Positions 8,463-17,964 of a DNA stretch of 64,000 nucleotides are shown here, in pieces. The position numbers and the translations under genes are program-made. Source of the DNA: Neisseria cinerea. GTDB taxonomy: Bacteria; Pseudomonadota; Gammaproteobacteria; Burkholderiales; Neisseriaceae. The notes under the pieces were generated by a model that worked only from the letters and a program-made list of their open reading frames with translations, made no database searches and was not told the origin of the DNA. How positions within the stretch are numbered: position 1 is the first letter of the stretch; each line of letters opens with the position of its first letter. The stretch is taken from NCBI RefSeq assembly GCF_900475315.1, contig NZ_LS483369.1:124001-188000 (forward strand), written 5' to 3'.

Positions 8463-10658
8463 TTAATAGCGCAGGTTGCTGCCGACCGTATCCATGATTC
8501 TCGGAGTAATGAAAATCAGCAGTTCGCGACGGCTTTGGCTGTTTTGGCGCGTTTTGAACAGGTTGCCGATGACGGGAATATCGCCCAACAAGGGGATTTT
8601 GGTCAGCGTATTACCGTTTTCTTCTTCATAAATGCCGCCGACAATCAATGTGCCGCCGTTTTCAACCATTGCTTGAGTATCCAGATTTTTGGTTTGGATA
8701 CATTTGGTTGCTTCGTTTTTCACACGGCAGTCAATCGGAGTGTCTTTATTGATTTTGACATTCATGATGATTTGACCGTCAGGCGTGATATTCGGGGTAA
8801 CAACCAAGCCCAATACGGCTTTTTTGAAGGTTGTAGTCGTGGTGGTGTTGTTACCTGATGTCGAAGTATCTTGGTAGGGAATTTCCGTACCTGATTCGAT
8901 TTTGGCTTCCTGACGGTTTTGGGTCAGCACGCGCGGATTGGCAAGCGTTTTGGTTTTGGAAAGTTGTTCAGATGCTGACAGCTCCAAGTTCAGGGCACCG
9001 GACGAAAGTGCGCGTACCAGTGCGATGCTGTTTGCGGCAGCGGCAACCGGCAGGTTGATATTGGTGTTGACCGACCAACGTCCGCTGGATGTTCCGATAT
9101 TGCCGCCTGTTCCGCCGTTATTCGCTGCAGAAATCCCACCGCTTCCGGAGTTGAATCCCCATGCGGTTTGTCGTTCGGTACCTCCGTAACCGAATTTTAC
9201 ACCTAAGTCGCGTGCGAAACCGTCGGTTGCTTCAACGATACGCGCTTCAATCATGACTTGTTGCGCAGGTACGTCCAATTCGTCAATCAGTTTGCGGAAT
9301 TTCTCAATGACGCTGCGGGTGTCGGTAACAATCAGGGTGTTGGTGGCAGGGTCAATCAATGCACTGCCCCGGTTGCTTAGAAGCGTATTGCGTGTGTTAT
9401 TAGTGTCAATTTCGTCCAAGCGGAGGATTTTGCGGAACTCTTCCACATTTTTATATTTTAATTGGAAGTTCTGAGAATAGAGGGAACCGAGTTCGGCAAT
9501 TTCTTTTTCTGCTTGTAGGAAGGCTTTATCTTTGGCAAGCAGCTCGTCGCGGGGTGCGATGTTGATAATATTTCCTTGCTGGCGCATATCCAGATTACGT
9601 GCCTGCATAACCAGATCCAGGGCCTGATCCCAAGGTACGTCTTTAAGGGAGAGGGTCATTTTACCGTTGACAGTATCGCTGGCAACGATATTGGTACCTG
9701 ATTCTTTTGCTAAAATTTGCAAGATGGTGCGAACTTCGACATCTTGGAAGTCAAGGGAGATTTTTCTGCCTTTGAAGACTTTGGGTGCGTTGTTTAAACC
9801 ATTAGATTCAATGTTTTGTTTTTTAGGTAGAATTTGAAAGGTAAAACGTCCTGCAGATGCGGATTTGTTGATAAATTCCCAATTGCCGGTCATTTTGATA
9901 ATGAGTTGGGTATCGTTGTTAATACGTTTCAGTGTAACGTTTTGTACCGGTGTTTTGAAGTCTGCCACGTCCAGGCTGCGTTGTTGTGCAGTTGTCAGGG
10001 TGTGGTTTTTCAGAGTAATGATTACTCGGTCGCGTTGTTGGCGGATGTCGGGTTGTCCGGAAAAACCTAAGGCAGCCAATTCGACTATACCTGCGTTCTT
10101 ACTGTCTTTGCGGAAGTCGATATTGGTTTGTTTTGTCGGCATTGCAGCCGTTTGTTGCGTTGCGGCAGGACTAAACGGTGCGGATACGGATACTACAGAT
10201 TCGCTGAACGGAGAGGAAGGTTGTGTTCGCGGCATGGTTTGTACGGGTGCACGTACAGGAGCTGATGTGGTATCGGAAGACTCATTAATAAGAATCCAAA
10301 CTTCGTTTCCTCGTACTTCGGTATTGTACTGGCCTGGTTTGTTTAAATTAAGAACCAGGCGTGCACGGTTGCTGTTTTGAGCAGCACTAATTTTGTTTAA
10401 CAGGGAATCTGCATATTCAAGAACCTGTTGATCCATAGAAATGCCGGTTTGTTCAAAGTCTAAAGCAATACGCGCAGGCGAGGAGGTTACAAAACCGGTA
10501 GGGCTCACAACCTCTTTATCAAAGCTGACTTTGATGATTTTTTGTTTATTGGGTAAGGAAGAAACCTTAATATCTGTGATGTTTCCTGCTGATGCCGTCT
10601 GAAAGGCTGCGGTTGCGATAAACAGACCGGAAATAATTTTCGTCAGTTTTGTATTCAT
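8463..10658 (-). CDS. pilQ: type IV pilus secretin PilQ
   Basis: 731 residues. A signal peptide of about 24 residues (ending FQTASA) is followed by AMIN domains, a short Pro/Thr/Gln-rich linker near residues 135-180, the N0/N1 domains and the C-terminal secretin domain (about 460-731, with VPLLGDIP-like '[14 protein letters not shown]'). PilQ forms the outer-membrane pore for the pilus and for DNA entry in transformation. The linker lacks the PAKQQAAA-type small basic repeats I remember from meningococcal and gonococcal PilQ, and the secretin region has a Gly/Asn/Ser-rich insert near 500-530. An uptake sequence lies in the signal-peptide codons. Last gene of pilMNOPQ. Confidence 0.96.
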   Translation of the reverse strand: MNTKLTKIISGLFIATAAFQTASAGNITDIKVSSLPNKQKIIKVSFDKEVVSPTGFVTSSPARIALDFEQTGISMDQQVLEYADSLLNKISAAQNSNRARLVLNLNKPGQYNTEVRGNEVWILINESSDTTSAPVRAPVQTMPRTQPSSPFSESVVSVSAPFSPAATQQTAAMPTKQTNIDFRKDSKNAGIVELAALGFSGQPDIRQQRDRVIITLKNHTLTTAQQRSLDVADFKTPVQNVTLKRINNDTQLIIKMTGNWEFINKSASAGRFTFQILPKKQNIESNGLNNAPKVFKGRKISLDFQDVEVRTILQILAKESGTNIVASDTVNGKMTLSLKDVPWDQALDLVMQARNLDMRQQGNIINIAPRDELLAKDKAFLQAEKEIAELGSLYSQNFQLKYKNVEEFRKILRLDEIDTNNTRNTLLSNRGSALIDPATNTLIVTDTRSVIEKFRKLIDELDVPAQQVMIEARIVEATDGFARDLGVKFGYGGTERQTAWGFNSGSGGISAANNGGTGGNIGTSSGRWSVNTNINLPVAAAANSIALVRALSSGALNLELSASEQLSKTKTLANPRVLTQNRQEAKIESGTEIPYQDTSTSGNNTTTTTTFKKAVLGLVVTPNITPDGQIIMNVKINKDTPIDCRVKNEATKCIQTKNLDTQAMVENGGTLIVGGIYEEENGNTLTKIPLLGDIPVIGNLFKTRQNSQSRRELLIFITPRIMDTVGSNLRY

Positions 10659-10675
10659 TTGGAATAATCCCCTTC

Positions 10676-11227
10676 TTAATTTTGCTCATTGGCAGATGCT
10701 GCCGTTTGTTCGGTATCGGTATTTTTGTCGGAAGGTTGCAGTGGCAGTTCTGCTTTGCGGGAGACCCAGTTGCCTGTGCTGTCTTCTATCAATTCGTTCA
10801 AGATGATACTGTTTTCGGTAATATTTTGGATTCTACCGTAATTTTGTCCTAAATAGTTTCCAACACCGACAGTATAGACATAACCTTCGACTTCGATAAA
10901 GCCGGATACTTTTTGTTTAGATTTTAATATACCGACATAACGCATATTTTCTAAACTGAATTTTTCCAGTGTTTCTTTAACACGGTTTGTATCTGGAGCA
11001 TTTCCTCCTTTTTTTACGGTCTCCATCCGGCGGAAATCGAACGCGTTGAACCCTGTGGGTTGGGGCGGGTTATATACTGGTGCAACCGGGAGGGTGGGTG
11101 CTTGGAAAGGTATGATTTCTGCTTTGGCTTTACGTTGTGTCTGCGCCATCCATTCGTTTAGGTCTTCGGAACCTTGGGAACATGCGGAGAGAGCCAGAAA
11201 GCTGATGAGTAAGGCATAGTGTTTCAT
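10676..11227 (-). CDS. pilP: type IV pilus lipoprotein PilP
   Basis: 183 residues. The lipoprotein signal ends in LSAC at Cys16 ([16 protein letters not shown]). A Pro-rich disordered stretch follows, then a compact beta domain (about 85-165) that docks on the PilQ N0 domain. PilP links the inner-membrane PilM-N-O platform to the secretin. It sits 17 bp upstream of pilQ in the operon. Confidence 0.95.
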   Translation of the reverse strand: MKHYALLISFLALSACSQGSEDLNEWMAQTQRKAKAEIIPFQAPTLPVAPVYNPPQPTGFNAFDFRRMETVKKGGNAPDTNRVKETLEKFSLENMRYVGILKSKQKVSGFIEVEGYVYTVGVGNYLGQNYGRIQNITENSIILNELIEDSTGNWVSRKAELPLQPSDKNTDTEQTAASANEQN

Positions 11228-11244
11228 GGTTTCCCTAACATAAG

Positions 11245-11913
11245 TTATTTTTGTTCAGTATCTTGTGCTGCTTTATCAGCCTGCTGTTGTGCGGCTTCTG
11301 CGGCAAGTTCTTCTACGGATTTTGCTTTATAAGTTGTAGCAATGGCACTTAAATTTAGTATGCTGCTTTTGCCGTCTGAATTATCTCCATTTTCTGCAGA
11401 TTGAACAATTTTCAGCGATTCAAGGGTAATAATTCGGGATAAACTGCCTACATCGCGGGTAAATTGGCTGATTTGATCGTAATTTCCTGTAATGGAAATA
11501 GAGTAGGGCAGTCTTTTTATAGGACCGTCATCAACGGGTGGTTGCGGCATAACACTGTCCAAACGCAGTCCGTTGCTTGAGCCTGCTTGGTGAAGTTCTT
11601 GTACCAAATTAGGAATTTCAGCATCGGTCGGCAATTGTTTCAGCATGATGTTAAAAGCAGAATGGATGGCGGCCAGTTCATCTCTCAGGTTGTTTAGACT
11701 GGCTGCATCAATACTTTTCTGTTTATAGGTATTTTTCAGCTCAACCTCTTTTGCTTTATACTCTTCCAGGGATTCAATCTGATTTTTGAATAAGCCGATG
11801 TAACCCAATCCCAGCATGGCAGCAATAATTATTAGGACTATAAACAGCTTTGAGGGGAGGTTGAGTAGATAAAGATTGTTGAAATCTAAATTTTTCATTG
11901 ATTTGGAAGCCAT
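11245..11913 (-). CDS. pilO: type IV pilus inner-membrane protein PilO
   Basis: 222 residues. One membrane segment lies at about 23-45 (LFIVLIIIAAMLGLGYIGLF), then a coiled coil (about 48-95) and a ferredoxin-like periplasmic domain. An Ala/Gln-rich tail ends the protein. PilO forms heterodimers with PilN in the pilus alignment complex. It lies directly against pilN (adjacent bases) and 17 bp before pilP. An uptake-like 10-mer lies inside the coding region near 11371. Confidence 0.95.
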   Translation of the reverse strand: MASKSMKNLDFNNLYLLNLPSKLFIVLIIIAAMLGLGYIGLFKNQIESLEEYKAKEVELKNTYKQKSIDAASLNNLRDELAAIHSAFNIMLKQLPTDAEIPNLVQELHQAGSSNGLRLDSVMPQPPVDDGPIKRLPYSISITGNYDQISQFTRDVGSLSRIITLESLKIVQSAENGDNSDGKSSILNLSAIATTYKAKSVEELAAEAAQQQADKAAQDTEQK

Positions 11914-12513
11914 TTAGTTTGTCTCCTGTGTATTTTCCGGAGCAGGGTTCTTTGCAGTCTCAGAAGCCTTTACGATGGGGTTTAATGTTGCTTGCAGAGT
12001 AAATTCTTGGTATGAATTGTTTTTCTTAATACTTAACAATTCCGGTTGGTTAAATATACCTGTATTCGGCATAGCCCTCATCATATTGGCAACACGGTTG
12101 TCACTGGACGTTCTGCCGTTCAGTCGGTAAGAGTCGGCAGTGACGGCCTCCAGTGAAGTCAGATAGGTATTGTCAGGGATGGTTTCGTTTAGACTGTCAA
12201 GGATTTTTGCTGCTTGGAGGCGTTTGAGTTGAAGCTCCTCAATTTTATTTTTCTTAAGCAGGAAAGCATCTTTCTCTTGTTTTAGTTTTTGGATTTCAGT
12301 CAATTCACTGTCTAAGTGCGCGATAGAGGTTTCTAGAAGGGTATTCCTCTCCAGCTGGTTATTGGTCATGTTGTCAATAAACAGGTAAGCCCCCGCAATG
12401 GAAGCGAAGCCAATTAATACGGCACCATACATAAGTGTTTTGAATTGTTGCTGTTTACGCCTGTTGATTTCCTCCCTGTAGGGAAGAAGGTTAATTTTAA
12501 TTAGATTATTCAT
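11914..12513 (-). CDS. pilN: type IV pilus assembly protein PilN
   Basis: 199 residues. The N-terminus MNNLIKINLLPYREE carries the conserved INLLPYR motif that binds the PilM groove in the cytoplasm. A single membrane helix (about 28-48) is followed by a coiled coil and a periplasmic ferredoxin-like fold. It lies 2 bp after pilM and directly abuts pilO, as in other pil operons. Confidence 0.96.
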   Translation of the reverse strand: MNNLIKINLLPYREEINRRKQQQFKTLMYGAVLIGFASIAGAYLFIDNMTNNQLERNTLLETSIAHLDSELTEIQKLKQEKDAFLLKKNKIEELQLKRLQAAKILDSLNETIPDNTYLTSLEAVTADSYRLNGRTSSDNRVANMMRAMPNTGIFNQPELLSIKKNNSYQEFTLQATLNPIVKASETAKNPAPENTQETN

Positions 12514-12515
12514 AG

Positions 12516-13625
12516 TTATAGTCCCCGTGCAGCTAAACCGAACGCTGTAGTTAATATAGGCGCATCAAGTTCGAATTGTTTTTTATCTATTTTGAGGTTG
12601 TCTGCAAAATAGCTTGCAGGATGGATACACTGTACCTCTGCGTTCGTTTGAGAGGCTATGGTTTGTGCAATACCTTTTTGGCGTGTTGCCGCACCTGTTA
12701 GCAGGATGTGTTTGATATTAGTCATATCATCCGCAGTTTGCGTAGTGTAATAGAACTGCAAAACCCTTTGTATTTCTTGGGTAATTTGCTGGTTGAAATG
12801 AACAGCCACAGTTTCTTGGTAATCAGAAGGTTTTTGCGGGGAGTTAATGATTTCTTCGGCTTTTTCCTCTGTTACCTGATAGGTGCGTTGGATGAGTTGG
12901 TTGAGCTGTTTCTCGCTGATAGGGGTCTCCTGTTTATACAGGATTTTACCGTTTTGAATGACTAAGGCATAGGTTTGTGTCGCATATACGCCGAAAATGG
13001 CAACTTTTTCTCCAGTAAGTTCCGGATTAAAGTTATTTATCCATAGGGTATAGGCGTTGTACTGCCCAAAAATATCTACATCAAGTGCAGATAATTTCAT
13101 ACCAGCTTCGTTAAAAGCTTCAATTAGCGGTTCGATATCATCTTTTCTTGATGCTACGGCTAAAATGGTCTGATTGGCAGAAGGAGGGGTTAGAACCTGA
13201 TAGTCGTAATTGACTTCCTCTAAGGAACTTATTTCAGAGATGGCGGATTCTACAAATTCTTCCAAGTCCAAATCTGTATCTTTTGTTGTGTAGGTCAATT
13301 GTTCTGTCGTTGCCAGATTTTGTGGAATAGCAGCGATAATATTTTTGCATGTGCTGTTCAGTTTGACATACGCCTGTTGCAAATATGTAACAAATTGGCC
13401 GTGGTTTTGAATTTTATTGTCTTGGACGATATTCTTTGGTAATTTGACGATGACGTATTTTTCCAGCTGAATTTGGTTTAAACTACGTCCTGACAATTGA
13501 ACCATTTTGATAGAATACTGGTCGATATCAATGCCGATTGCTGCATGATTATTGAATCCCGAAGATTTCTTAGGGAGCTTGGCATCTGTTTTTTTAGGGG
13601 TTTTCAAGCTTTTAAACAAGCGCAT
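12516..13625 (-). CDS. pilM: type IV pilus actin-like protein PilM
   Basis: 369 residues with an FtsA/actin-type ATPase fold: phosphate-1 region 'AAIGIDIDQYSIKMVQLSG' near residue 28 and adenosine motif 'ILLTGAATRQKGI' near 310. PilM is cytoplasmic and binds the PilN N-terminus. It is the first gene of pilMNOPQ and is transcribed divergently from ponA, with about 150 bp of AT-rich promoter DNA between them. Confidence 0.95.
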   Translation of the reverse strand: MRLFKSLKTPKKTDAKLPKKSSGFNNHAAIGIDIDQYSIKMVQLSGRSLNQIQLEKYVIVKLPKNIVQDNKIQNHGQFVTYLQQAYVKLNSTCKNIIAAIPQNLATTEQLTYTTKDTDLDLEEFVESAISEISSLEEVNYDYQVLTPPSANQTILAVASRKDDIEPLIEAFNEAGMKLSALDVDIFGQYNAYTLWINNFNPELTGEKVAIFGVYATQTYALVIQNGKILYKQETPISEKQLNQLIQRTYQVTEEKAEEIINSPQKPSDYQETVAVHFNQQITQEIQRVLQFYYTTQTADDMTNIKHILLTGAATRQKGIAQTIASQTNAEVQCIHPASYFADNLKIDKKQFELDAPILTTAFGLAARGL

Positions 13626-13777
13626 AATGAAGATTCCTGCGTTATTTGTACAGTGAGTAACCGTTTCGGTATCCGTAATGGATTTCTTGTTCTTTGCACA
13701 CTAACACTGTGCTTTGTAGAAATCGGTTGCTATTTTACTTTATTTAATACTAATAATGGTAAATTATCATTTCAATT

Positions 13778-16174
13778 ATGATTAAAAAGATTGTAACAAC
13801 CTGTTTTGGGTTGGTTTTGGGATTGTGTGTGTTTGGCGTCGGATTGGTTGCAATTGCTATTTTGGTAACGTATCCGAAATTGCCTTCCTTAGACTCATTG
13901 CAACATTATCAGCCCAAAATGCCGTTAACTATTTATTCGGCAGATGGAGAGGTTATCGGTATATACGGGGAGCAACGGCGAGAATTTACAAAAATCGGCG
14001 ATTTCCCCGAGGTATTGAGGAATGCGGTTATTGCTGCCGAGGATAAACGGTTTTATCAGCATTGGGGCGTGGATGTTTGGGGTGTCGCAAGGGCGGTTGT
14101 TGGCAATATTGTGGCCGGCGGGGTGCAGTCGGGTGCAAGCACGATTACGCAGCAGGTGGCGAAGAATTTTTATTTGAGCAGTGAAAAGACATTTACGCGG
14201 AAGTTCAATGAGGCGTTGCTTGCTTATAAAATCGAGCAGTCTTTGAGTAAGGATAAAATCCTTGAGCTGTATTTCAATCAAATTTACTTGGGTCAGCGCG
14301 CTTATGGTTTCGCGTCTGCCGCGCAAATCTATTTTAATAAAGATGTCAGAGAGTTAACTCTGGCGGAAGCTGCTATGCTGGCGGGGCTGCCTAAGGCTCC
14401 GTCTGCCTATAACCCGATTGTTAATCCGGAACGTGCCAAGTTGCGTCAAAAGTATATTTTGAACAACATGCTTGAGGAAAAGATGATTACCTTGCAACAG
14501 CGCGATCAGGCGTTGAATGAGGAACTGCATTATGAGCGGTTTGTTCAGAAAATTGATCAGAGCGCTCTATATGTTGCAGAAATGGTGCGTCAGGAATTGT
14601 ATGAGAAGTATGGTGAAGACGCTTATACGCAGGGCTTTAAGGTTTATACGACGGTACGTACCGATCATCAGAAAGTAGCGACAGAGGCGTTGCGCAAAGC
14701 GTTGCGGAATTTTGATCGCGGCAGCAGTTATCGCGGTGCAGAAAGCTATATTGATTTGAGCAAAGGAGAAGATGTTGAAGAGACTGTCAGTCAATATCTT
14801 TCGGGACTTTATACCGTCGATAAAATGGTTCCTGCCGTCGTATTGGATGTGACTAAAAGGAAAAATGTCGTCATACAGTTGCCCAGTGGTAAGCGGGTTA
14901 CGCTTGACGGTCGTTCCTTAGGTTTTGCAGCCCGTGCGGTCAATAATGAAAAAATGGGAGAGAACCGTATCCGTAGGGGTTCGGTTATACGTGTTAGGAA
15001 CAATGGCGGGCGTTGGGTGGTAGTTCAAGAGCCGCTCTTGCAAGGAGCATTGGTTTCACTTGATGCCAAAACGGGTGCGGTTCGTGCGCTGGTCGGCGGT
15101 TATGATTTCCATAGTAAAACATTCAACCGTGCTGCTCAGGCTATGCGGCAGCCGGGTTCTACATTTAAGCCATTTGTTTATTCGGCAGCTTTATCTAAGG
15201 GTATGACTGCCTCCACAATGGTTAACGATGCCCCAATTTCCCTGCCTGGAAAAGGTGCAAACGGTTCGGTTTGGACGCCTAAAAATTCAGACGGCAGATA
15301 TTCGGGCTACATTACTTTGAGGCAGGCATTGACTGCTTCTAAAAATATGGTTTCTATCCGTATTCTGATGTCTATCGGCGTGGGTTATGCGCAGCAATAT
15401 ATCCAGCGTTTCGGCTTTAAACCGTCTGAACTGCCGGCCAGTCTTTCTATGGCTTTAGGTACGGGCGAGACGACTCCTTTGAAGATAGCGGAGGCTTATA
15501 GTGTGTTTGCAAACGGGGGGTATAGGGTCTCTTCGCATGTAATCGATAAAATTTATGACAGTGACGGCAGGTTGCGTGCGCAAATGCAACCCTTGGTGGC
15601 TGGGCAAAATGCACCTCAGGCAATTGATCCGCGCAATGCCTATATTATGTATAAGATTATGCAGGATGTCGTCCGCGTCGGTACAGCAAGGGGGGCGGCC
15701 GCGTTGGGTAGGTCGGATATTGCCGGTAAAACAGGTACAACCAATGATAACAAGGATGCGTGGTTTGTCGGTTTTAATCCTGATGTGGTTACTGCCGTAT
15801 ATATTGGTTTTGACAAGCCTAAGAGTATGGGGCGTGCCGGTTATGGCGGCACGATTGCCGTGCCGGTTTGGGTAGACTATATGCGTTTTGCACTGAAGGG
15901 CGGACAGGGTAAAGGAATGAAAGTGCCTGAAGGGGTAGTCAGCAGTAATGGTGAATACTATATGAAGGAACGCATGGTAACCGATCCGGGTTTGGTTGTA
16001 GATAACAGTGGTATCGCAGCGCAACCCTCCCGTCGGATTAGGGAGGATAAAGAGGTGGGGGCTGAAGACGTTGAACGCGGAGTGGCTGACGAAGTACGTC
16101 AAGATGTACAGGAAACCCCTGTACTGCCAAGTAATACGGGCTCCAAACAGCCGCAACTGGATTCCCTGTTTTAA
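13778..16174 (+). CDS. ponA: penicillin-binding protein 1A (transglycosylase/transpeptidase)
   Basis: 798 residues. An N-terminal membrane anchor (about 8-30) is followed by the GT51 transglycosylase domain with 'IAAEDKRFYQHWGVD' and 'GASTITQQVAKN', then the transpeptidase domain with active-site Ser in 'QPGSTFKPF', the 'SKN' motif and 'KTGT'. It polymerises and crosslinks peptidoglycan in the periplasm. A charged, Glu/Val-rich tail of about 40 residues ends the protein. Divergent from pilM, as in gonococcus and meningococcus. Confidence 0.97.
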   Translation: MIKKIVTTCFGLVLGLCVFGVGLVAIAILVTYPKLPSLDSLQHYQPKMPLTIYSADGEVIGIYGEQRREFTKIGDFPEVLRNAVIAAEDKRFYQHWGVDVWGVARAVVGNIVAGGVQSGASTITQQVAKNFYLSSEKTFTRKFNEALLAYKIEQSLSKDKILELYFNQIYLGQRAYGFASAAQIYFNKDVRELTLAEAAMLAGLPKAPSAYNPIVNPERAKLRQKYILNNMLEEKMITLQQRDQALNEELHYERFVQKIDQSALYVAEMVRQELYEKYGEDAYTQGFKVYTTVRTDHQKVATEALRKALRNFDRGSSYRGAESYIDLSKGEDVEETVSQYLSGLYTVDKMVPAVVLDVTKRKNVVIQLPSGKRVTLDGRSLGFAARAVNNEKMGENRIRRGSVIRVRNNGGRWVVVQEPLLQGALVSLDAKTGAVRALVGGYDFHSKTFNRAAQAMRQPGSTFKPFVYSAALSKGMTASTMVNDAPISLPGKGANGSVWTPKNSDGRYSGYITLRQALTASKNMVSIRILMSIGVGYAQQYIQRFGFKPSELPASLSMALGTGETTPLKIAEAYSVFANGGYRVSSHVIDKIYDSDGRLRAQMQPLVAGQNAPQAIDPRNAYIMYKIMQDVVRVGTARGAAALGRSDIAGKTGTTNDNKDAWFVGFNPDVVTAVYIGFDKPKSMGRAGYGGTIAVPVWVDYMRFALKGGQGKGMKVPEGVVSSNGEYYMKERMVTDPGLVVDNSGIAAQPSRRIREDKEVGAEDVERGVADEVRQDVQETPVLPSNTGSKQPQLDSLF

Positions 16175-16185
16175 AGGTTGTAGAC

Positions 16186-16218
16186 AATGCCGTCTGAAAA
16201 GGTTTTCAGACGGCATTT
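16186..16218. terminator. uptake-sequence hairpin between ponA and engB
   Basis: An inverted ATGCCGTCTGAA pair with a short loop, followed by TTTT, sits between two convergent genes and can serve both. Confidence 0.8.
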
Positions 16219-16293
16219 TATATTTAGGGAAGGTAATTTTTTAAATGTTTGCGGTTGGTCAAGTGGGGTAAATACATTTTCCGTATAATGGGT

Positions 16294-16923
16294 TCAGTCT
16301 TCTACCGAAAGGGATAAGGCAACATCTGTTGCAGCAAACCAGCTTCCAACTGTTTGGTTTACTTCTTCCAAACCTTGTTTTTTCAGGCTGGAAAACAGCT
16401 GTACGCTGATGTTCTGCCTTTCAGAGTAGGGCTTGAGCAGTTTTTTAACTTGGGACAGGGTTTTAATCTGTTCGTTTTTGGATAACTTGTCGGCTTTTGA
16501 AAGCAGGATGTGAACCGGTCGGCCTGTGGTGTGGAAAAAATCCAACATACGTATGTCGAGTTCTTTTAGAGGATGACGTGCATCCATAATCAAAATCAGG
16601 CCTATCAACTGTTTGCGTTGTTGGAGATAATCGCCAAGCAGCTTGACCCAGTGAGTCCGTATTGCTTCCGGAACTTGTGCATAACCGTAGCCGGGCAGGT
16701 CAACCAGGAAATTACCGTTTTGAAGCTCGAAGAAGTTGATATGTTGCGTCCGTCCGGGTGTCTTGGAAACATAAGCGAGGCGGACATGGTTTGTCAGGGT
16801 GTTGATAGCACTGGATTTTCCGGCATTGCTCCTGCCGACGAAGGCAATTTCGAGAGGGGTGTCGGGCAGGTCTTTAAGGTGGTTGACCGTTGTGAAGAAC
16901 TTGGCGTTTTGAAAAAGATTCAT
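16294..16923 (-). CDS. engB: ribosome biogenesis GTPase EngB/YsxC
   Basis: 209 residues. G1 '[14 protein letters not shown]' near 31-44, G3 'DLPGYG' and G4 'LSKADKL' mark an Era/EngA-type GTPase of the YihA/YsxC family, which acts in assembly of the large ribosomal subunit. I chose ATG 16923 ([10 protein letters not shown]) because AAGGA lies 8 bp upstream of it; the in-frame ATG at 16929 is too close to that site. Confidence 0.94.
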   Translation of the reverse strand: MNLFQNAKFFTTVNHLKDLPDTPLEIAFVGRSNAGKSSAINTLTNHVRLAYVSKTPGRTQHINFFELQNGNFLVDLPGYGYAQVPEAIRTHWVKLLGDYLQQRKQLIGLILIMDARHPLKELDIRMLDFFHTTGRPVHILLSKADKLSKNEQIKTLSQVKKLLKPYSERQNISVQLFSSLKKQGLEEVNQTVGSWFAATDVALSLSVED

Positions 16924-17128
16924 GGGCATATCCTTGTTTTCTGCCGCCGTTTGACCGACAGCAAAAATATGCGGTTGGTTTTATATGAAACAGAGTAGTA
17001 ATTTAATGTAAATTTAGTATAGAATAACACGTTTACAGAATCATCGGTTTTAATCGGATTAAAAATCCCGTATTTGAATATAAAAAGAGCATTGTTGCAT
17101 TATCCAATGCTGTAATCAGGAGCACTCC

Positions 17129-17752
17129 ATGAAACGATTGACTTTATTGGCCTTTGTTTTGGCTGCCGGTGCGGTTTCCGCATCTCCCAAAGCGGACGTG
17201 GAAAAAGGCAAGCAGGTTGCCGCAACGGTTTGTGCGGCTTGCCATGCAGCAGACGGTAACAGCGGCATTGCTATGTATCCGCGTTTGGCGGCACAGCATA
17301 CTGCTTACATCTATCATCAAACTATCGGTATCCGTGACGGCAAACGCACCCACGGTTCGGCAGCTGTGATGAAGCCAATGGTAATGAATTTGAGCGATCA
17401 GGATATTTTGAATGTATCCACATTCTATGCCAAACAGCAGCCGAAATCCGGTGAGGCAAATCCTAAGGAAAATCCCGAATTGGGCGCAAAAATTTACCGC
17501 GGCGGTTTGAGTGAGAAAAAATTACCTGCTTGTATGTCCTGCCACGGTCCGAGTGGTGCGGGTATGCCCGGGGGTGGAAGTGAGATTCAGGCTTATCCGC
17601 GCTTGGGAGGACAACATCAGGCATATATTATCGACCAGATGAACGCTTATAAATCCGGTCAGCGCAAAAATGCCATTATGGCGGATATTGCAAACCGAAT
17701 GTCCGAAGAAGATTTAAAAGCAGTTGCTAACTTTATCCAGGGTTTGCATTAA
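17129..17752 (+). CDS. dihaem cytochrome c4
   Basis: 207 residues with a cleavable signal (MKRLTLLAFVLAAGAVSAS) and two CXXCH haem sites, CAACH (about residue 38) and CMSCH (about 137), in two similar cytochrome c domains. This is the c4 layout. In Neisseria, c4 carries electrons from the bc1 complex to the cbb3 oxidase on the periplasmic side of the membrane. It is followed by the cytochrome c assembly genes, fitting its need for haem attachment. AGGAGC precedes the ATG. Confidence 0.93.
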   Translation: MKRLTLLAFVLAAGAVSASPKADVEKGKQVAATVCAACHAADGNSGIAMYPRLAAQHTAYIYHQTIGIRDGKRTHGSAAVMKPMVMNLSDQDILNVSTFYAKQQPKSGEANPKENPELGAKIYRGGLSEKKLPACMSCHGPSGAGMPGGGSEIQAYPRLGGQHQAYIIDQMNAYKSGQRKNAIMADIANRMSEEDLKAVANFIQGLH

Positions 17753-17773
17753 TTATCCAAGAGTCTGCTTCAG

Positions 17774-17803
17774 AAGCCGTCTGAAAAGGTTTTCAGACGG
17801 CTT
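17774..17803. terminator. uptake-sequence hairpin after cytochrome c4
   Basis: AAGCCGTCTGAAAA and its inverse form a near-perfect stem 22 bp after the stop codon. The 12-mer starts AA instead of AT, so it is a one-base variant. Confidence 0.7.
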
Positions 17804-17964
17804 CAGACAATTTTGCGATAAGTTTTCTAAATCGCATTTGTTGGGATTGATATAAACCATCTTTATAGTCTTGAAATAAAAGGCATCAAGACAGTAGAAT
17901 CGGAGCAGTGTCCTTTATTGTCCGATTCCGTCTTCTATATTCCTGATTGCGGAAGAAACACACA

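Noticed and set aside
15455-16216. Minus-strand frame of 253 codons under ponA
   Set aside because: Antisense shadow of the transpeptidase domain; composition is His/Arg/Thr-rich and unlike a protein.
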